From contig NZ_FZOI01000015.1 of the NCBI RefSeq assembly GCF_900188385.1, positions 1 to 64,000 of the forward strand: a DNA stretch of 64,000 nucleotides. The letters are read 5' to 3'. Source of the DNA: Azospirillum sp. RU38E. GTDB taxonomy: Bacteria; Pseudomonadota; Alphaproteobacteria; Azospirillales; Azospirillaceae. The position numbers and the translations under genes are program-made. The notes below the pieces were generated by a model. That model ran no database searches and was not told the origin of the DNA. It was given only the letters and a program-made list of their open reading frames with translations. Position 1 is the first letter of the stretch. Every line of letters starts with the position of its first letter. Positions 47,168-55,853 of the stretch are shown piece after piece.

Positions 47168-47249
47168 GTATGCGGGCATCCCTACCGGTTCTCTTGCCAA
47201 TCACGGCGGCTGCGGTGGGGCAGGCTGGCATTGTCGCCAACGGGAAGGT

Positions 47250-48839
47250 TCATCCCGCCGACAGGCTGGCCCCTGTACCCCACACGCTGTCCCTGGGGCC
47301 AGTGCGCCAGCGCCGCCGCGCCGCCTGGGACACAATGGCCAGCATGGCGGCCAGACAAAGCCCGACCAGATCGATCAGCATCAGGCTGGGCGGCTGCTCC
47401 CAGTTGCCGCCCGCAGTCAAGCCGGCCAACGGGATTGTCAGCATGGCAAGGCAGGCGACCAGCGGCAGTTCCCATCCGGCGCGTGCCGCACCGCGCCAGA
47501 GGGCCCAGGCGGTGCAGGCCAGGAACAGGGCGTGATAGATCAGACTGTGCATCCCCAAGGTTGCCCCATCCCCCAGCCAGCGGGCCGCTGCCACGGTAAC
47601 CGCGATGCCGGCCACGCATCCCACCGGCACACCCACGGTCAGGGCGGCCAGGATGCGGGTGGCGCGGGTCTGTTCCACCGCACCGCCCTTGCGTTCCCGC
47701 CGGCGCCGCGATTCCACCCACAGCAGATTGCCGCTATAGAATAGAAAAGCCCCCGCCAGCCCCAGCAGGAAATAGGCCCAGCGAACCGGCGTGCCGCCGA
47801 AGCTGCCATAATGCAGGGCAAAGAAGCTGGTGACGCTGGCCGACCAGCCATCCTGGCGGCCCGGCATGTAATCCACCGACATCACCTTGCCGGTGACCGG
47901 GTCGGCTGTCACCAGACCATAAAGCGGGGTGCGGATATTGTAATCCGGGTCGCCGCTGCTGACACGCACCACGGCCCGACCATTGGGCAGATGGGCATAG
48001 GCCAGTTGGAAGGGCTGGAATTCCGGCACCTGGGTGCGGATTTGTGCCAGCAAATCCAGCGGGCTCAGGGCAGAGGGCGCGGCACCCTGCGCCGGTGCCG
48101 GCCCCATCGCAGCCCGCACCGGCCCGCCAGATTTGTCGAAGGCGATGCCCTGCGCCATATAGAACTGATCATGGAAGGCGAAGATAACAGCGGTCAGCGC
48201 CATGATAATATGGAAAGGAAGGCTGAACAGCCCCACCACATTATGCGCGTCCAGCCACATGCGCTTCACATTGCGACCTGTCCGCAGGATGAACAGGTCT
48301 TTCACCAGACTGGGCAGCAGCACGATCAGCCCGGAAACCATCGCCACGACATAGAGCAAAGCCACCGCCCCCATGACGGGCATGGCGATTTCATGGTCCA
48401 GCGGCAGCCCCACCTGGCGATGCAGATCATCGATGAACTGCGCCACCGGCGAAGGGCCACGGGTTTCCACCTGCAATTCCCCGCCGGGCGTCAGGCTGGC
48501 ATAATGGATGGTGCCGCCGCCATGTTCAGCCTCCTCGGCGTCTTCCGCCACGACCCAGGAAACACGTGCCGGATGGGTGGGGTCGATCACCAGATTGACG
48601 GTATAGTTGGCCGCCGCTTCCGGGTGTGCGGCCAGCACCTTGGCGACCAGATCGGGCGTTTGTTCAAGCGAAGGGGCCGGGGCCAGCCGCGTCGGCGGTG
48701 AGGCCCATTGCTGCAACGGGCCCTCAAACATGGTGATGGCGCCAGCGTAGAAGGCGATGAACAGGGCCAGCCCGGAAATGATCCCGACCCAGCCATGGAT
48801 CTCCTTGTACATCTTCAGGATATCGGTTGGCAGCTTCAT
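47250..48839 (-). CDS. PepSY domain-containing iron-uptake membrane protein
   Basis: A 529-residue inner-membrane protein with PepSY_TM architecture. TM1 follows MKLPTDILKMYKEIHGWVGIISGLALFIAFYAGAITMFE. The periplasmic PepSY region (TPDLVAKVLAAHPEAAANYTVNLVID) is followed by TM2 (GAVALLYVVAMVSGLIVLL), RMWLDAHNVVGLFSLPFHIIMALTAVIFAFHDQFY, a second periplasmic domain, and extra C-terminal TM helices (to SLMLIDLVGLCLAAMLAIVSQ). The conserved His residues in these helices suggest heme or iron redox chemistry. The start overlaps the preceding gene stop (ATGA). It is the last gene of the receptor-DUF3325-DUF3649-PepSY operon, so probably a ferric-siderophore reductase. Confidence 0.92.
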   Translation of the reverse strand: MKLPTDILKMYKEIHGWVGIISGLALFIAFYAGAITMFEGPLQQWASPPTRLAPAPSLEQTPDLVAKVLAAHPEAAANYTVNLVIDPTHPARVSWVVAEDAEEAEHGGGTIHYASLTPGGELQVETRGPSPVAQFIDDLHRQVGLPLDHEIAMPVMGAVALLYVVAMVSGLIVLLPSLVKDLFILRTGRNVKRMWLDAHNVVGLFSLPFHIIMALTAVIFAFHDQFYMAQGIAFDKSGGPVRAAMGPAPAQGAAPSALSPLDLLAQIRTQVPEFQPFQLAYAHLPNGRAVVRVSSGDPDYNIRTPLYGLVTADPVTGKVMSVDYMPGRQDGWSASVTSFFALHYGSFGGTPVRWAYFLLGLAGAFLFYSGNLLWVESRRRRERKGGAVEQTRATRILAALTVGVPVGCVAGIAVTVAAARWLGDGATLGMHSLIYHALFLACTAWALWRGAARAGWELPLVACLAMLTIPLAGLTAGGNWEQPPSLMLIDLVGLCLAAMLAIVSQAARRRWRTGPRDSVWGTGASLSAG

Positions 48840-49141
48840 AGCCGCAGCCCCCCAAGCAGCGCGGTCAGGCACCAGATGGGCAGGTTGGCCAGAAACAGCC
48901 AACCCCAGGCCCGCAGGCTTGACCGGAACAGAAAACAGAAGGAAAGGATCACCCCCCAGACGGGGGCCATCAGCCACATGGAAAGCTGACCACGGGCGGA
49001 GAAGAAGGGCAGGCCCCCATTCACCAGCACCCGCAGCAGGCCCGCCAGCCCGAGTGCCAGAAAGAAACCCAGGACCAGCCCCGCCATGGTTTTGCCGAAC
49101 CAGTCGCGGCTGGAAAGCGGGCGTTTGGTGATGGCGGTCAT
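48836..49141 (-). CDS. DUF3649-like small iron-uptake membrane protein
   Basis: A 101-residue membrane protein with three helices: TMAGLVLGFFLALGLAGLLRVLV, LSMWLMAPVWGVILSFCFLF and WGWLFLANLPIWCLTALL. Size, topology and gene order (receptor, ~90-residue protein, this, PepSY) correspond to the DUF3649 'iron uptake' proteins found in siderophore loci of other proteobacteria. Its start overlaps the end of the previous gene by 4 bp and its stop overlaps the PepSY start. It probably forms a complex with the PepSY protein; the chemical role is unknown. Confidence 0.75.
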   Translation of the reverse strand: MTAITKRPLSSRDWFGKTMAGLVLGFFLALGLAGLLRVLVNGGLPFFSARGQLSMWLMAPVWGVILSFCFLFRSSLRAWGWLFLANLPIWCLTALLGGLRL

Positions 49142-49410
49142 GGCTGTTCCTCCTGTGGCCGGCACCACCATGCTGCGGCCAGCGGTGCCACGGACCAGAC
49201 CAGCATGTCCAAGGTGATGGCGGTAAAGACGGCGTTAGCCGGACGCATACTCGCCAACAGCAGCACAAGCCCCGCGATCAGCAGAATGGCACCGATCCAG
49301 CCGGCCAGCTTCCGCCGCTTTGCGTTGCCCATCAGGGGCTGGTTGCGTGACGCCAGATAGACCAGCATGGCCCCCATCACGGTGGCCGCATCCCCTGCGG
49401 CCACCAGCAT
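49138..49410 (-). CDS. DUF3325-like small membrane protein
   Basis: A 90-residue protein with three helices: VMGAMLVYLASRNQPLM, LAGWIGAILLIAGLVLLLASM and VFTAITLDMLVWSVAPLAAAWW. I start it at 49410, where GGGGAG lies 6 nt upstream; an ATG at 49428 would overlap the receptor stop. Order and topology match DUF3325 proteins, which recur with DUF3649 and PepSY proteins next to siderophore receptors. It is between the receptor (12 bp downstream of its stop) and the DUF3649-like gene. Confidence 0.72.
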   Translation of the reverse strand: MLVAAGDAATVMGAMLVYLASRNQPLMGNAKRRKLAGWIGAILLIAGLVLLLASMRPANAVFTAITLDMLVWSVAPLAAAWWCRPQEEQP

Positions 49411-49421
49411 CGGCTCCCCGA

Positions 49422-51701
49422 TTACCATTTGTACTGCACCCGCGCCGTCACGGTGCGGCCCTGGCCAATGTAACAGCCGGCGGCAATGCAACTGGCGACA
49501 TAACGCTTGTCCATCACATTCGCCGCGTTCACGGATGTCGACCAGCCGGCCAGCGACGGGTCGCGATCCCCGAAATCATAGCGCAGGAACAAGTCATACA
49601 GAGTGTAGGCCGGGATTTTCAGCGTGTTTGCCGTATCACCGTAGGAAATACCGGTATAGCGAACACCGCCGCCGATGCCGATGCCAGCCATGGCCCCTTC
49701 GTCAAAATGCTGATCGACAAACAGGGAGGCCATCCAGTTGGGCAATTGAATAAGCTTGTTTCCCAACTGGCTGGCCGTATTGGTTTCGGTAATTTCCCCA
49801 TCGCTGCGGGTCAGGGTGCCAATCACGGCCATGCCCCAGGGCAGAACGGCCTTGCCTTCCAGCTCCAACCCGCGCACCCGGCCTTCACCTGTCTGCACCT
49901 GACAGACGGAGGTGCCGCATAACGTCCCTTCGGGGTCGGGGGTGACGATATTCTGCTGGGTCACCTGATAAGCGCCAAGCGTCACATAGATATTATTACC
50001 GCTCTGATAGCGCAGCCCCGCCTCATATTGCTGGCCAGTGGTGGGCACAAAGGGTTTGTTGCCTTCAACCTGCGATACGGAGGGATCGCGGTTCGACACC
50101 ATGGGCTGGAAGCTCTCCGAATAGGAGAAGTAGGGGGCGAAGCCATTGTCGAACAGCCAGACGGCCCCGGCCCGCCAGGTGAAGGCGTCGCTCTTGGTTT
50201 TCAGATGCGTGCCGGTGGTGGGGTTGCGCGTATCGTCTTCCGCCCAATCCTGACGACCGCCCAGGGTCAGGCGCAACTGGCCGATCTTTACCTGATCCTG
50301 CAAATAGACACCCGCCTGATGGCTGGTGGTGGCGCTGTCGATCACGGTGGACAGGTTGTCGGCAAAGCCGGTCGCCCCCCGTGGCACGGGGTCGAAGATG
50401 TTCAGCATGGGCAACACCAGGCTGGTCTTGACCAGCGAATAGGTGTGTTCCCATTCGGTGCGGAAGTAATCGACCCCGCCCAGCAGCGTATGGTCAACCG
50501 CCCCGGTGGCGAAGCGCGCCTCCAATTGGGTGTCGGTGGCAATGCCGTCGGATTCCCCATCGCCCTGCACGGCACGCCGGTTCAGGGTTTGCCCGGCGAC
50601 ACAGCCGGTGATGGCGGCAGTACAGCGGGTCAGCGTATTGCCCGACGGCACGACACCCCGATAGAGAATATCCAGGTGCATGTAGCGGGAATTGTTGCGG
50701 ATGGTCAGATTGTCAGTCAGATCATGCTGGAACAGCGACGCCACCAGGTACTGGTTGCGGTCATAGGTATTCCAGTCAGGTTCCCCCAGATAGGTACTGT
50801 TATCCATGTGGCGGCCATTGCTGGCGTAAAGCGTGCCCAGGGCTGGTAGGAACTGAAAGCTGGAACCCCCTTCATCGCGCTGATACTGGCCGATCAGGGT
50901 CCAGCTGGTGCGGTCGGTGGGGGCCCAGGTCAGGCTGGGGGAGATGTAGTACCGGTCGGTCTTCACCCCGTCGATCTGAGTATTGCCTGATCTGGCCATG
51001 GCCACAAAGCGCCCCGCCAGCGTACCTTCCTCGTTCAACCGGTTGCCGACATCAACCCCGACCTCGCCGTTCCATTGCGACAGACCGGTATAGCCGGTGC
51101 CTTGCAGCAGGAATTCCCCATGCGGGGTGAAGGTGGGCCGCTTGCTGACCACATTCACCACGCCACCCGGTGCCGACTGGCCATAGAGCGCGCCGGAGGG
51201 GCCTTTCAGCACTTCGATCCGGTCCAGGGCGAAACTGTCAAAGGCGGGGCGGATCCAGGTGCCTTCGCCACCGGCAGCCGTGCGCAGACCATCGACGAAA
51301 TTGTTGTTGGAGGAGAAGCCGGCAGCCCCGAAACCGCGTACCGACACCTCATCCACCCGGCTGTCCACGCCAGAGGGGGCTGCCTGTACACCGGCGGTGT
51401 AAGACAGGGCCTCGGCGATGGTGGCGGCGGCACGGCGGTCGATCTCTTCCCGGCTGATGACGGAAATCTGCTGTGGGGATTCAATGACCGGCGTATCGGT
51501 CTTGGTGGTGGCTGTTGCCTTGGAAAGACCGGTGGCGACGACCACGATTTCTTCAATATCCGGGCGGGCCGCAACCTGTTCGGCCACGGCCATCGGGGCG
51601 AGGGCGCCGACGGCAATGGCGATTGCGGCGGCGGAAAGGCCTTGGAGCCTTGAACTGACGAGCAAGAGAACCCCCGAAGTGCGGATGACAGACCGGCGCA
51701 C
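49422..51701 (-). CDS. TonB-dependent siderophore receptor, FhuA/FoxA-like
   Basis: A 759-residue receptor of the ferric-siderophore TIGR01783-like class. The TonB-box region IEEIVVVATGLSKATATTKTDTPVIESPQQISVISREEI and plug DEVSVRGFGAAGFSSNNNFVDGLR and RIEVLKGPSGALYGQSAPGGVVNVVSKRP are typical; the C-terminus is GRTVTARVQYKW. Barrel regions such as FAPYFSYSESFQPM also fit. The GTG at 51701 is the only in-frame candidate I see, but GGGGGAG touches it, so initiation is probably weak or the true start differs. It heads the operon receptor-DUF3325-DUF3649-PepSY; an AraC gene lies upstream. Hydroxamate siderophore import is the likely role. Confidence 0.92.
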   Translation of the reverse strand: MRRSVIRTSGVLLLVSSRLQGLSAAAIAIAVGALAPMAVAEQVAARPDIEEIVVVATGLSKATATTKTDTPVIESPQQISVISREEIDRRAAATIAEALSYTAGVQAAPSGVDSRVDEVSVRGFGAAGFSSNNNFVDGLRTAAGGEGTWIRPAFDSFALDRIEVLKGPSGALYGQSAPGGVVNVVSKRPTFTPHGEFLLQGTGYTGLSQWNGEVGVDVGNRLNEEGTLAGRFVAMARSGNTQIDGVKTDRYYISPSLTWAPTDRTSWTLIGQYQRDEGGSSFQFLPALGTLYASNGRHMDNSTYLGEPDWNTYDRNQYLVASLFQHDLTDNLTIRNNSRYMHLDILYRGVVPSGNTLTRCTAAITGCVAGQTLNRRAVQGDGESDGIATDTQLEARFATGAVDHTLLGGVDYFRTEWEHTYSLVKTSLVLPMLNIFDPVPRGATGFADNLSTVIDSATTSHQAGVYLQDQVKIGQLRLTLGGRQDWAEDDTRNPTTGTHLKTKSDAFTWRAGAVWLFDNGFAPYFSYSESFQPMVSNRDPSVSQVEGNKPFVPTTGQQYEAGLRYQSGNNIYVTLGAYQVTQQNIVTPDPEGTLCGTSVCQVQTGEGRVRGLELEGKAVLPWGMAVIGTLTRSDGEITETNTASQLGNKLIQLPNWMASLFVDQHFDEGAMAGIGIGGGVRYTGISYGDTANTLKIPAYTLYDLFLRYDFGDRDPSLAGWSTSVNAANVMDKRYVASCIAAGCYIGQGRTVTARVQYKW

Positions 51702-51746
51702 CTCCCCCGATGACCCGCTTTAGCAGCTTAGTAAGCACACGCGAGG

Positions 51747-51762
51747 ATGCGACTGCCTATCA
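51747..51762. promoter_or_regulatory. Weak Fur-like box upstream of the FhuA-like receptor
   Basis: ATGCGACTGCCTATCA; its reverse strand TGATAGGCAGTCGCAT partly matches TGATAATCAYTCGCA at 10 or more positions, with changes in the centre. It lies 46 bp upstream of the receptor start. Confidence 0.35.
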
Positions 51763-51888
51763 GTAGCGATTGTGGGGATGCATAGGCAAAGAGGAATGCT
51801 GTCGCATCCGGCACAATTGCTGTCGCGTAAGGCAGAAGGTTATCAATTCACCGGTGCTCGCCAGCATGACTCGCCGGGCGCCCCTGTA

Positions 51889-52896
51889 TCAGTGGCGTGT
51901 TGTCAGATCGGCACTGTTACCGGCCGTCCCGGTCGGTGGGTGCCCGAAGCGACGGCGAAAAGCCGCGGCGAAGGCCGACGGGCTCGCGAAGCCCACGCGG
52001 TATCCGGCTTCTGCCGCCCCCAATCCGTGTTCTTCAATCAAGATGCGGGCGATGGCCAGCCGCTGATCCCGGACATAACCGAAGATGGTGGCGCCGAACA
52101 TGGCCTTAAATCCGGCTTGAAGGGCATTACGATTCAAGCCTACGCGACGGGCCAGTTCCAAAGTTCCCGGTGGATTGGTCAAATCGGCGTCCAGCAACGT
52201 TCGCGCATGAAGGACGGCATCATGGTGCCGACGCCCCAGGCCCCGCAGCAGAGCCTGATCCTGCCGCAGCAACTGCAGCGAATGAAACAGGATCTGGGTG
52301 ATGGCGCTTTCCCGAAAAAGCATACCCAACGGACCGCGATAGGGCATGTCGATCAGCCCAGCACTCAGTTGTATCAGCAGTTCGCTGCGGGGCAGCGTAA
52401 GGTTATGCAGTCCCCCGCTCGTCAACATGTCCAGCAGGTCAAGATCGGCCCCCTGCATGGCGATGGCAAACTGCTCAGCCAAATGCGGGCTGATTGTCAG
52501 CCCGACCCGGACACCCTGTTCCCCCGCCCGCAGGGTGCGGGAGCAACGCTGGGCATGGCCAAATCCCAGGATTTGCATGCAACCGTTCTCCGCCGGAGGA
52601 ACGATGCCGGTTTCGGTGCGGAACTGGCCATTGCCGCCGCGCAGCAGCAGGGCCAGCATGATCGAACGCTCGATTGTCCGGTCGATGGTGGTGTCCCTTA
52701 TTGCCGTCAGGTCGCAGGCAGAACCAAGCAGGCCGGGCTGCACCTGCTCCATCCACATCCAGCCGCGAAACTCCCCATCCAGTGCGCGCTGTCCGCCGGT
52801 ATCCCCGGCAGGATGCGTCAGATAAAGGTTTGCGACTTCGCGCACGATGTCGGTAACGGCGAACTCCCCTTCGATCAGCCGTGACCGCATCTGCAT
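51889..52896 (-). CDS. AraC-family regulator of the FhuA-like receptor operon
   Basis: A 335-residue AraC regulator. The HTH region at about residues 235-330 includes LDADLTNPPGTLELARRVGLNRNALQAGFKAMFGATIFGYVRDQRLAIARILIEEHGLGAAEAGYRVGFASPSAFAAAFRRRFG. It has AGGA 8 nt before the ATG at 52896. It is upstream on the same strand as the receptor operon, with a 187-bp gap, rather than divergent as for the other receptors. It probably controls the receptor operon in response to its siderophore. Confidence 0.9.
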   Translation of the reverse strand: MQMRSRLIEGEFAVTDIVREVANLYLTHPAGDTGGQRALDGEFRGWMWMEQVQPGLLGSACDLTAIRDTTIDRTIERSIMLALLLRGGNGQFRTETGIVPPAENGCMQILGFGHAQRCSRTLRAGEQGVRVGLTISPHLAEQFAIAMQGADLDLLDMLTSGGLHNLTLPRSELLIQLSAGLIDMPYRGPLGMLFRESAITQILFHSLQLLRQDQALLRGLGRRHHDAVLHARTLLDADLTNPPGTLELARRVGLNRNALQAGFKAMFGATIFGYVRDQRLAIARILIEEHGLGAAEAGYRVGFASPSAFAAAFRRRFGHPPTGTAGNSADLTTRH

Positions 52897-52999
52897 GTCG
52901 GCATTCCTGTCTGTTCGTCTTTGGATGGCCAGAGAGATTGAACGTAATTATGAATGAATTTGTGTAGAAATAATGCATTGATCCATAAAAGTGATATTA

Positions 53000-53935
53000 T
53001 TAATTCCGATCATATTTAGGAAGTATTCCGAACTGTTTGCGATAGGCTGCGCTGAAATGGCTGATATTGCTGTAACCCATGGTCATGGCGACTTCCGTGA
53101 CATTATGGTTTCGCAGTAGCAATCTGGCATGTTCCATCCGGTGTTTCTGGAACAGCGCATAGATACTGCTGCCGAACAGGGTTTTGAAACCCTGCTTCAG
53201 CTTCAACTGGTTTAACCCGACTTCAAGTGACAGTTGCTGAATCGTTGGCGGTGAACTGAGATCCTGTAGAAGCCGGTCCCGTGCCATCATCACCCGCATC
53301 TGCTCCCGCTGTGGCAACGTCGCCGGCCGTTGGGTGCCTTCCAGGGAACTGAAATGGGCACCCAGGAATTCCAGGGCAGCGGACTGCAGTAGCAATTGCT
53401 GACATCGCGGGTGGTCCAGCCGGCTGGCCAGGATATGGGCTGCGTGCATGATCTGGCGGTTGTTTACGCTCTGACGAACCAGGAATCCCTGGCGGATATC
53501 CGGTTCGATCCGGTCATAATCATCTGCCGCCACATCGGCCAGCGCTTCGGGTTCCACCATCAGATCCAGGCTGATGTAGTCCTTGCCATAGCGGGCGCTG
53601 AAAAACTCGCCGGGGGCGAAAATGATATGGCCGGAGCCGACATTCGGCTGACAGCGATGGTTACGCACTTCGGCCTGTGCCATGTCCTGCATCAGACAGG
53701 AGAAATGTACATAGCGGCTGTTGCTTTGCATCCGGCCCTGCGTCAGTGTCCGCCCGTTGCCGCCATAAAGCGCTGCGACCATGCCGGGGCGCAGTTCCAC
53801 CAAACGGCAATTGATGCTCTCCAATGTGTCGTCCTTGCTGCAGGACTGTTGCTTGAACAGGGCCTTTTGATCAGCCTGGGACAGAAGCGGCTCGCCGCAG
53901 CTTACGCAGTCGCTCAGCGGAGTTCTCTCATTCAT
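53000..53935 (-). CDS. AraC-family regulator (PchR-like)
   Basis: A 311-residue AraC regulator with HTH at about residues 215-310 (MMARDRLLQDLSSPPTIQQLSLEVGLNQLKLKQGFKTLFGSSIYALFQKHRMEHARLLLRNHNVTEVAMTMGYSNISHFSAAYRKQFG), strongly PchR/YbtA-like. The N-terminal part has CVSCGEPLLSQ and a spaced cysteine pair; whether these bind a metal is unknown. I start at the ATG at 53935. The promoter region carries a Fur-like box (53991-54009). No receptor is adjacent; the nearest partners are the ABC/EmrAB operon upstream on the same strand, so it could control that operon or another locus. Confidence 0.9.
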   Translation of the reverse strand: MNERTPLSDCVSCGEPLLSQADQKALFKQQSCSKDDTLESINCRLVELRPGMVAALYGGNGRTLTQGRMQSNSRYVHFSCLMQDMAQAEVRNHRCQPNVGSGHIIFAPGEFFSARYGKDYISLDLMVEPEALADVAADDYDRIEPDIRQGFLVRQSVNNRQIMHAAHILASRLDHPRCQQLLLQSAALEFLGAHFSSLEGTQRPATLPQREQMRVMMARDRLLQDLSSPPTIQQLSLEVGLNQLKLKQGFKTLFGSSIYALFQKHRMEHARLLLRNHNVTEVAMTMGYSNISHFSAAYRKQFGILPKYDRN

Positions 53936-53990
53936 GGCGTAAGGCCACTCCTGCAACGGATTGCGGTCAGGACATGTGGAGCAGCCTACT

Positions 53991-54009
53991 TAATAATCAT
54001 TCGCAACTC
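53991..54009. promoter_or_regulatory. Fur-like box upstream of an AraC gene
   Basis: TAATAATCATTCGCAACTC shares AATCA-Y-TCGCAACTC with the site at 42562-42580. It lies 56 bp upstream of the AraC start codon. Confidence 0.6.
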
Positions 54010-54071
54010 TATGCCGATCACACGGCGGCAGGAGGTGGATTTTGCAACCCTGACATCCCCGGGTTTGTGTA

Positions 54072-55853
54072 TCAGGGCGATGGTTGGTCACGGGCGGGTG
54101 CCATCGGCGGATCTCTCGGCAGCAGGCGCCAGCCTTCCGCCCGCTGGCGGTCTTGCCAGAAGGCGGCATAGGCACCACCGGCCAGCATCAATTCCGCATG
54201 GCTGCCGGCCTCCGCCACGTGTCCATCGGCCAGCACCAGGATGCGGTCAGCCATGGATACGGTACGCAGCCGATGGGCGATCACCAGCACCGTGGCCCGC
54301 CCGCGCAGGGCGGCGATGGAGCGTTGCACATAGCGTTCATTTTCCGGGTCCAGCGCCGCCGTCGCCTCATCCAGCAGCAGGATGGGGGCCCGCTTCAGCA
54401 GGGCGCGGGCGATGGAAACCCGCTGACGCTCCCCACCCGACAGCAGGGCACCGCCTTCGCCCACCCGTGTCTGCCAGCCCTGCGGCAGGCGGGCGGCAAT
54501 CTCCGTCACCCCGGCCAGATCGGCGGCATGGCGCAACTCCGCCTCCGTCGCATCGGCCCGGCCCAGGCGCACCGCCTGTTCCAGCGTGCCGTCGAACAGA
54601 TAGACATCCTGGGTTACGGTGGCGATGGCTGCCATCAGGTCGGCGGTGGCAACCTCGCGCACATCGGCCCCGCCGACGCGCACGGCCCCCGCCTGCACAT
54701 CGAAAAATCGCATGATCAGGCGGATAATGGTGCTTTTGCCAGCCCCGGACGCCCCGACAACCGCCACCATCGACCCCGACGGCACCTGGAACGACAGACC
54801 ACGCAGCACCGGCTGTGCCGGATTATAGCCGAAATGGACATTATCAAAGGCGATGCAACCCGGCTGATCCATCCGGACCGGTTCAGCCGGTTCCGGCAGG
54901 GGCTGTTCATCGAAAATGGCGGCCAGCCGACGCAGATCATTGCCCGCCATGCGCAGCAGCCCACTGCGCGCCGCCGTCTCCGTCAACGGGCCGGCGAAGC
55001 GGGCGGCCAGCACCAGCAGCGCCACCAACCCCGCCGGATCGGCGGCCCCGCTGGCCGCCAGCGCCAACCCGGTCAGGATCAGCGCCAGAAAGGCCAGTTG
55101 CACGGCAAGCCCGCTGGCGAACAGGCGGGGAAAGGTCTGGTCCAGCATTGAGCCGCCGGCCTGCTTTTGCGCTGCGATGGCGGCCTCCAACGGCGGATAG
55201 CTTCCCAATGCTTGGCCAAAGGCGCGCAGAACCGGCTGCTGGCGGGCGAATTCCACCACCCGGTTGCCGGCCTGGGCTGCGGCATGGTCCACCGCTTCTT
55301 CCGTCCGGCCGATGGCGGCGGATGCCCGGCGATGGGCCAGCAGGATCAGCGGGGCCGACAACAGGGCGCACAGGCCCAATCGCCAGTCAAAAATCAGCAT
55401 GGCCAGGGCGATGATGCAGGGCGTCACCAGCCCCGTCACCACCGGGGTCAGCAGATGGGCGAAGATATTGGTCACCATCAGGGTGCCGTTGGTGGCGCTC
55501 TGCGACAGCCGCCCGATCCGTTCCCCGGAAAACCAGCCCAGCGGCAGGGTGGCCACATGGTCGCCCAGCCGCCGGTGCAGGCTGGTCAGCACCACCAGGG
55601 CCAGATTGAAACCCTGCATGGATTGCTGATAGCGGGCGATGCAGCAGCACAGCACCACCCCGCCCAATGCCATCAGCCAGCCGGTCAGGGCGCCCATGTC
55701 CAGCGGTTGGGCCAGCAGGGCGCGCAGCACCGGCACCAGCAGGGTGACGGCCAGCCCCTCCAACACGCCATAGGCCAGCAGCCAACCGAAATAACGGTAC
55801 AGCGCCCCCCGCCGCTGCGGTCCCAGGATTTTCAGCAGATCGGCGATCAACAT
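54072..55853 (-). CDS. ABC transporter half-protein, permease-ATPase fusion (YbtQ/YbtP-like)
   Basis: A 593-residue exporter-fold protein: an N-terminal six-TM domain and a C-terminal nucleotide-binding domain. Walker A is GASGAGKST, Q-loop VTQDVYLF, signature LLSGGERQR, Walker B ILLLDEATA, and the H-loop VIAHR. The start at 55853 overlaps the upstream ABC gene by 7 bp, with AGGGGGAA ahead of it. It forms a heterodimer pair with the next gene (55847). Such pairs in siderophore loci (YbtP/YbtQ, IrtA/IrtB) import ferric siderophores despite their exporter fold; export is the alternative. Confidence 0.92.
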   Translation of the reverse strand: MLIADLLKILGPQRRGALYRYFGWLLAYGVLEGLAVTLLVPVLRALLAQPLDMGALTGWLMALGGVVLCCCIARYQQSMQGFNLALVVLTSLHRRLGDHVATLPLGWFSGERIGRLSQSATNGTLMVTNIFAHLLTPVVTGLVTPCIIALAMLIFDWRLGLCALLSAPLILLAHRRASAAIGRTEEAVDHAAAQAGNRVVEFARQQPVLRAFGQALGSYPPLEAAIAAQKQAGGSMLDQTFPRLFASGLAVQLAFLALILTGLALAASGAADPAGLVALLVLAARFAGPLTETAARSGLLRMAGNDLRRLAAIFDEQPLPEPAEPVRMDQPGCIAFDNVHFGYNPAQPVLRGLSFQVPSGSMVAVVGASGAGKSTIIRLIMRFFDVQAGAVRVGGADVREVATADLMAAIATVTQDVYLFDGTLEQAVRLGRADATEAELRHAADLAGVTEIAARLPQGWQTRVGEGGALLSGGERQRVSIARALLKRAPILLLDEATAALDPENERYVQRSIAALRGRATVLVIAHRLRTVSMADRILVLADGHVAEAGSHAELMLAGGAYAAFWQDRQRAEGWRLLPRDPPMAPARDQPSP

